Shown: positions 63,498-64,000 of the stretch, piece by piece | Numbering within the stretch: position 1 is the first letter of the stretch | Layout: every line of letters begins with the position of its first letter | Assembly (NCBI RefSeq): GCF_019175285.1 | Contig: NC_056523.1 | Span: 187,023,608-187,087,607, forward strand | Direction: 5' to 3' | DNA: 64,000 nt | Source: Sceloporus undulatus | Taxonomy: Eukaryota; Chordata; Lepidosauria; Squamata; Phrynosomatidae | Position numbers and translations under genes: made by a program | The notes under the pieces: model-generated | Told to the model about the DNA's origin: nothing | The model's input: the letters and a program-made list of their open reading frames with translations, nothing else | The model's database searches: none

Positions 63498-63959
63498 TAG
63501 GCTGCATCTACACTGCAGAAATAATGCAATTTGATACCACTTTAACTGCCCTGACTCCATGCTATGGAATCCTGGGGTTTGGATTTTTGGAGGAGAATTC
63601 GCCTTCTCAGTCAGAGAGCAGTGGAGCCACGACAAACTACAAATCCCAGGGCTCCATAGCATGGAACCCGCAGGATGACCAGATGTCCTCTTTTTCCGGG
63701 ATATATCTTACATTTCAGTCTTCTGTCCAGGAGGAATTCCAAAAATGTCCTCCCTTTTGAGCATCACTAAGAAGCATGAATTTATATTTATATGAGAGGT
63801 TTCTGCTTTTACTTGGTCATGTCCTCCATTTTACTTGAAAGTCCTACATTTTGCGGTGCCTTGTCCTCCTTTGCAGTTAGGACAGCCGGTCACCATGGAA
63901 GCCAAGGGCAGCTAAAGTGGTGTCAAACTGCATTAATTCTGCAGTGTGGCAGCAGCCCT
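63498..63959. mobile_element. MITE family A split by a family B element
   Basis: The outer parts 63498-63668 and 63903-63959 form one family A copy: ends ggctgcatctacactgcag and ctgcagtgtggcagcagcc, inner aaactacaaatcccagggc. Confidence 0.8.
63671..63897 (-). mobile_element. hAT-like MITE family B nested in family A
   Basis: Ends gatgaccagatgtcctc and gacagccggtcacc are inverted. It is flanked by atggaacc (63661-63668) and atggaagc (63895-63902), an 8-bp duplication with one mismatch that overlaps the right end by a few bases. Interior ttctgtccaggaggaattcc and tgtcctccattttacttg. Confidence 0.8.
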
Positions 63960-64000
63960 GGTCCTCTCACCTGGTGACCCTACTGGTTTTCTTCTCTTTC

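Overview
The window is nuclear DNA of a squamate reptile, most likely a lizard. I infer this from the repeats: tRNA-derived CORE-SINEs with (AAC)n tails, RTE/BovB-like LINE 3' ends, CR1 and L1 LINE pieces, 5S rRNA-derived SINEs and many hAT, Tc1/mariner-Tigger and palindromic MITE families. There are no bacterial operons, tRNA genes or CRISPR arrays. I recognise only two host genes, and both run off the window.

Left end (about 1-3 kb): the 5' part of ABT1 on the minus strand. It comprises a GC-rich promoter (about 2.58-2.98 kb) with ETS, CCAAT, E2F and NRF1-like sites, a likely untranslated exon, coding exon 1 (1525-1870) and coding exon 2 (802-977). Exon 3 should lie to the left of the window. 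A 562-bp hAT-type element (235-796) sits at the exon 2 splice donor, and its target-site duplication copies the donor itself.

Middle (3-54 kb): no convincing protein-coding gene. It is a mosaic of transposon remnants and short single-copy stretches. Notable structures are a 1.27-kb imperfect palindrome (11115-12384) with a mariner-type MITE in one arm only, a local duplication at 22.8/23.4 kb, GAT/GGT microsatellites with an assembly gap at 28.74 kb, a GC-rich block ending in a good splice donor (29913) that may be an untranslated first exon of the GRM gene, and a two-type minisatellite just after it (29.93-30.65 kb).

Right end (54-64 kb): the first coding exon of a group III metabotropic glutamate receptor, best matched to GRM6, on the plus strand (54167-54661, ending at a GTAAGT donor). 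No later GRM exon is seen in the remaining 9.3 kb, which is intron carrying many nested transposons, among them a GC-rich element that imitates a CpG-island promoter.

The two genes are divergent: ABT1 (nucleolar ribosome-biogenesis RNA-binding factor) points left and the GRM gene (glutamate receptor) points right. Nothing suggests they act together. Gene and family names come from recalled protein and repeat sequences; no database search was run. Repeat boundaries are approximate unless a target-site duplication is cited.
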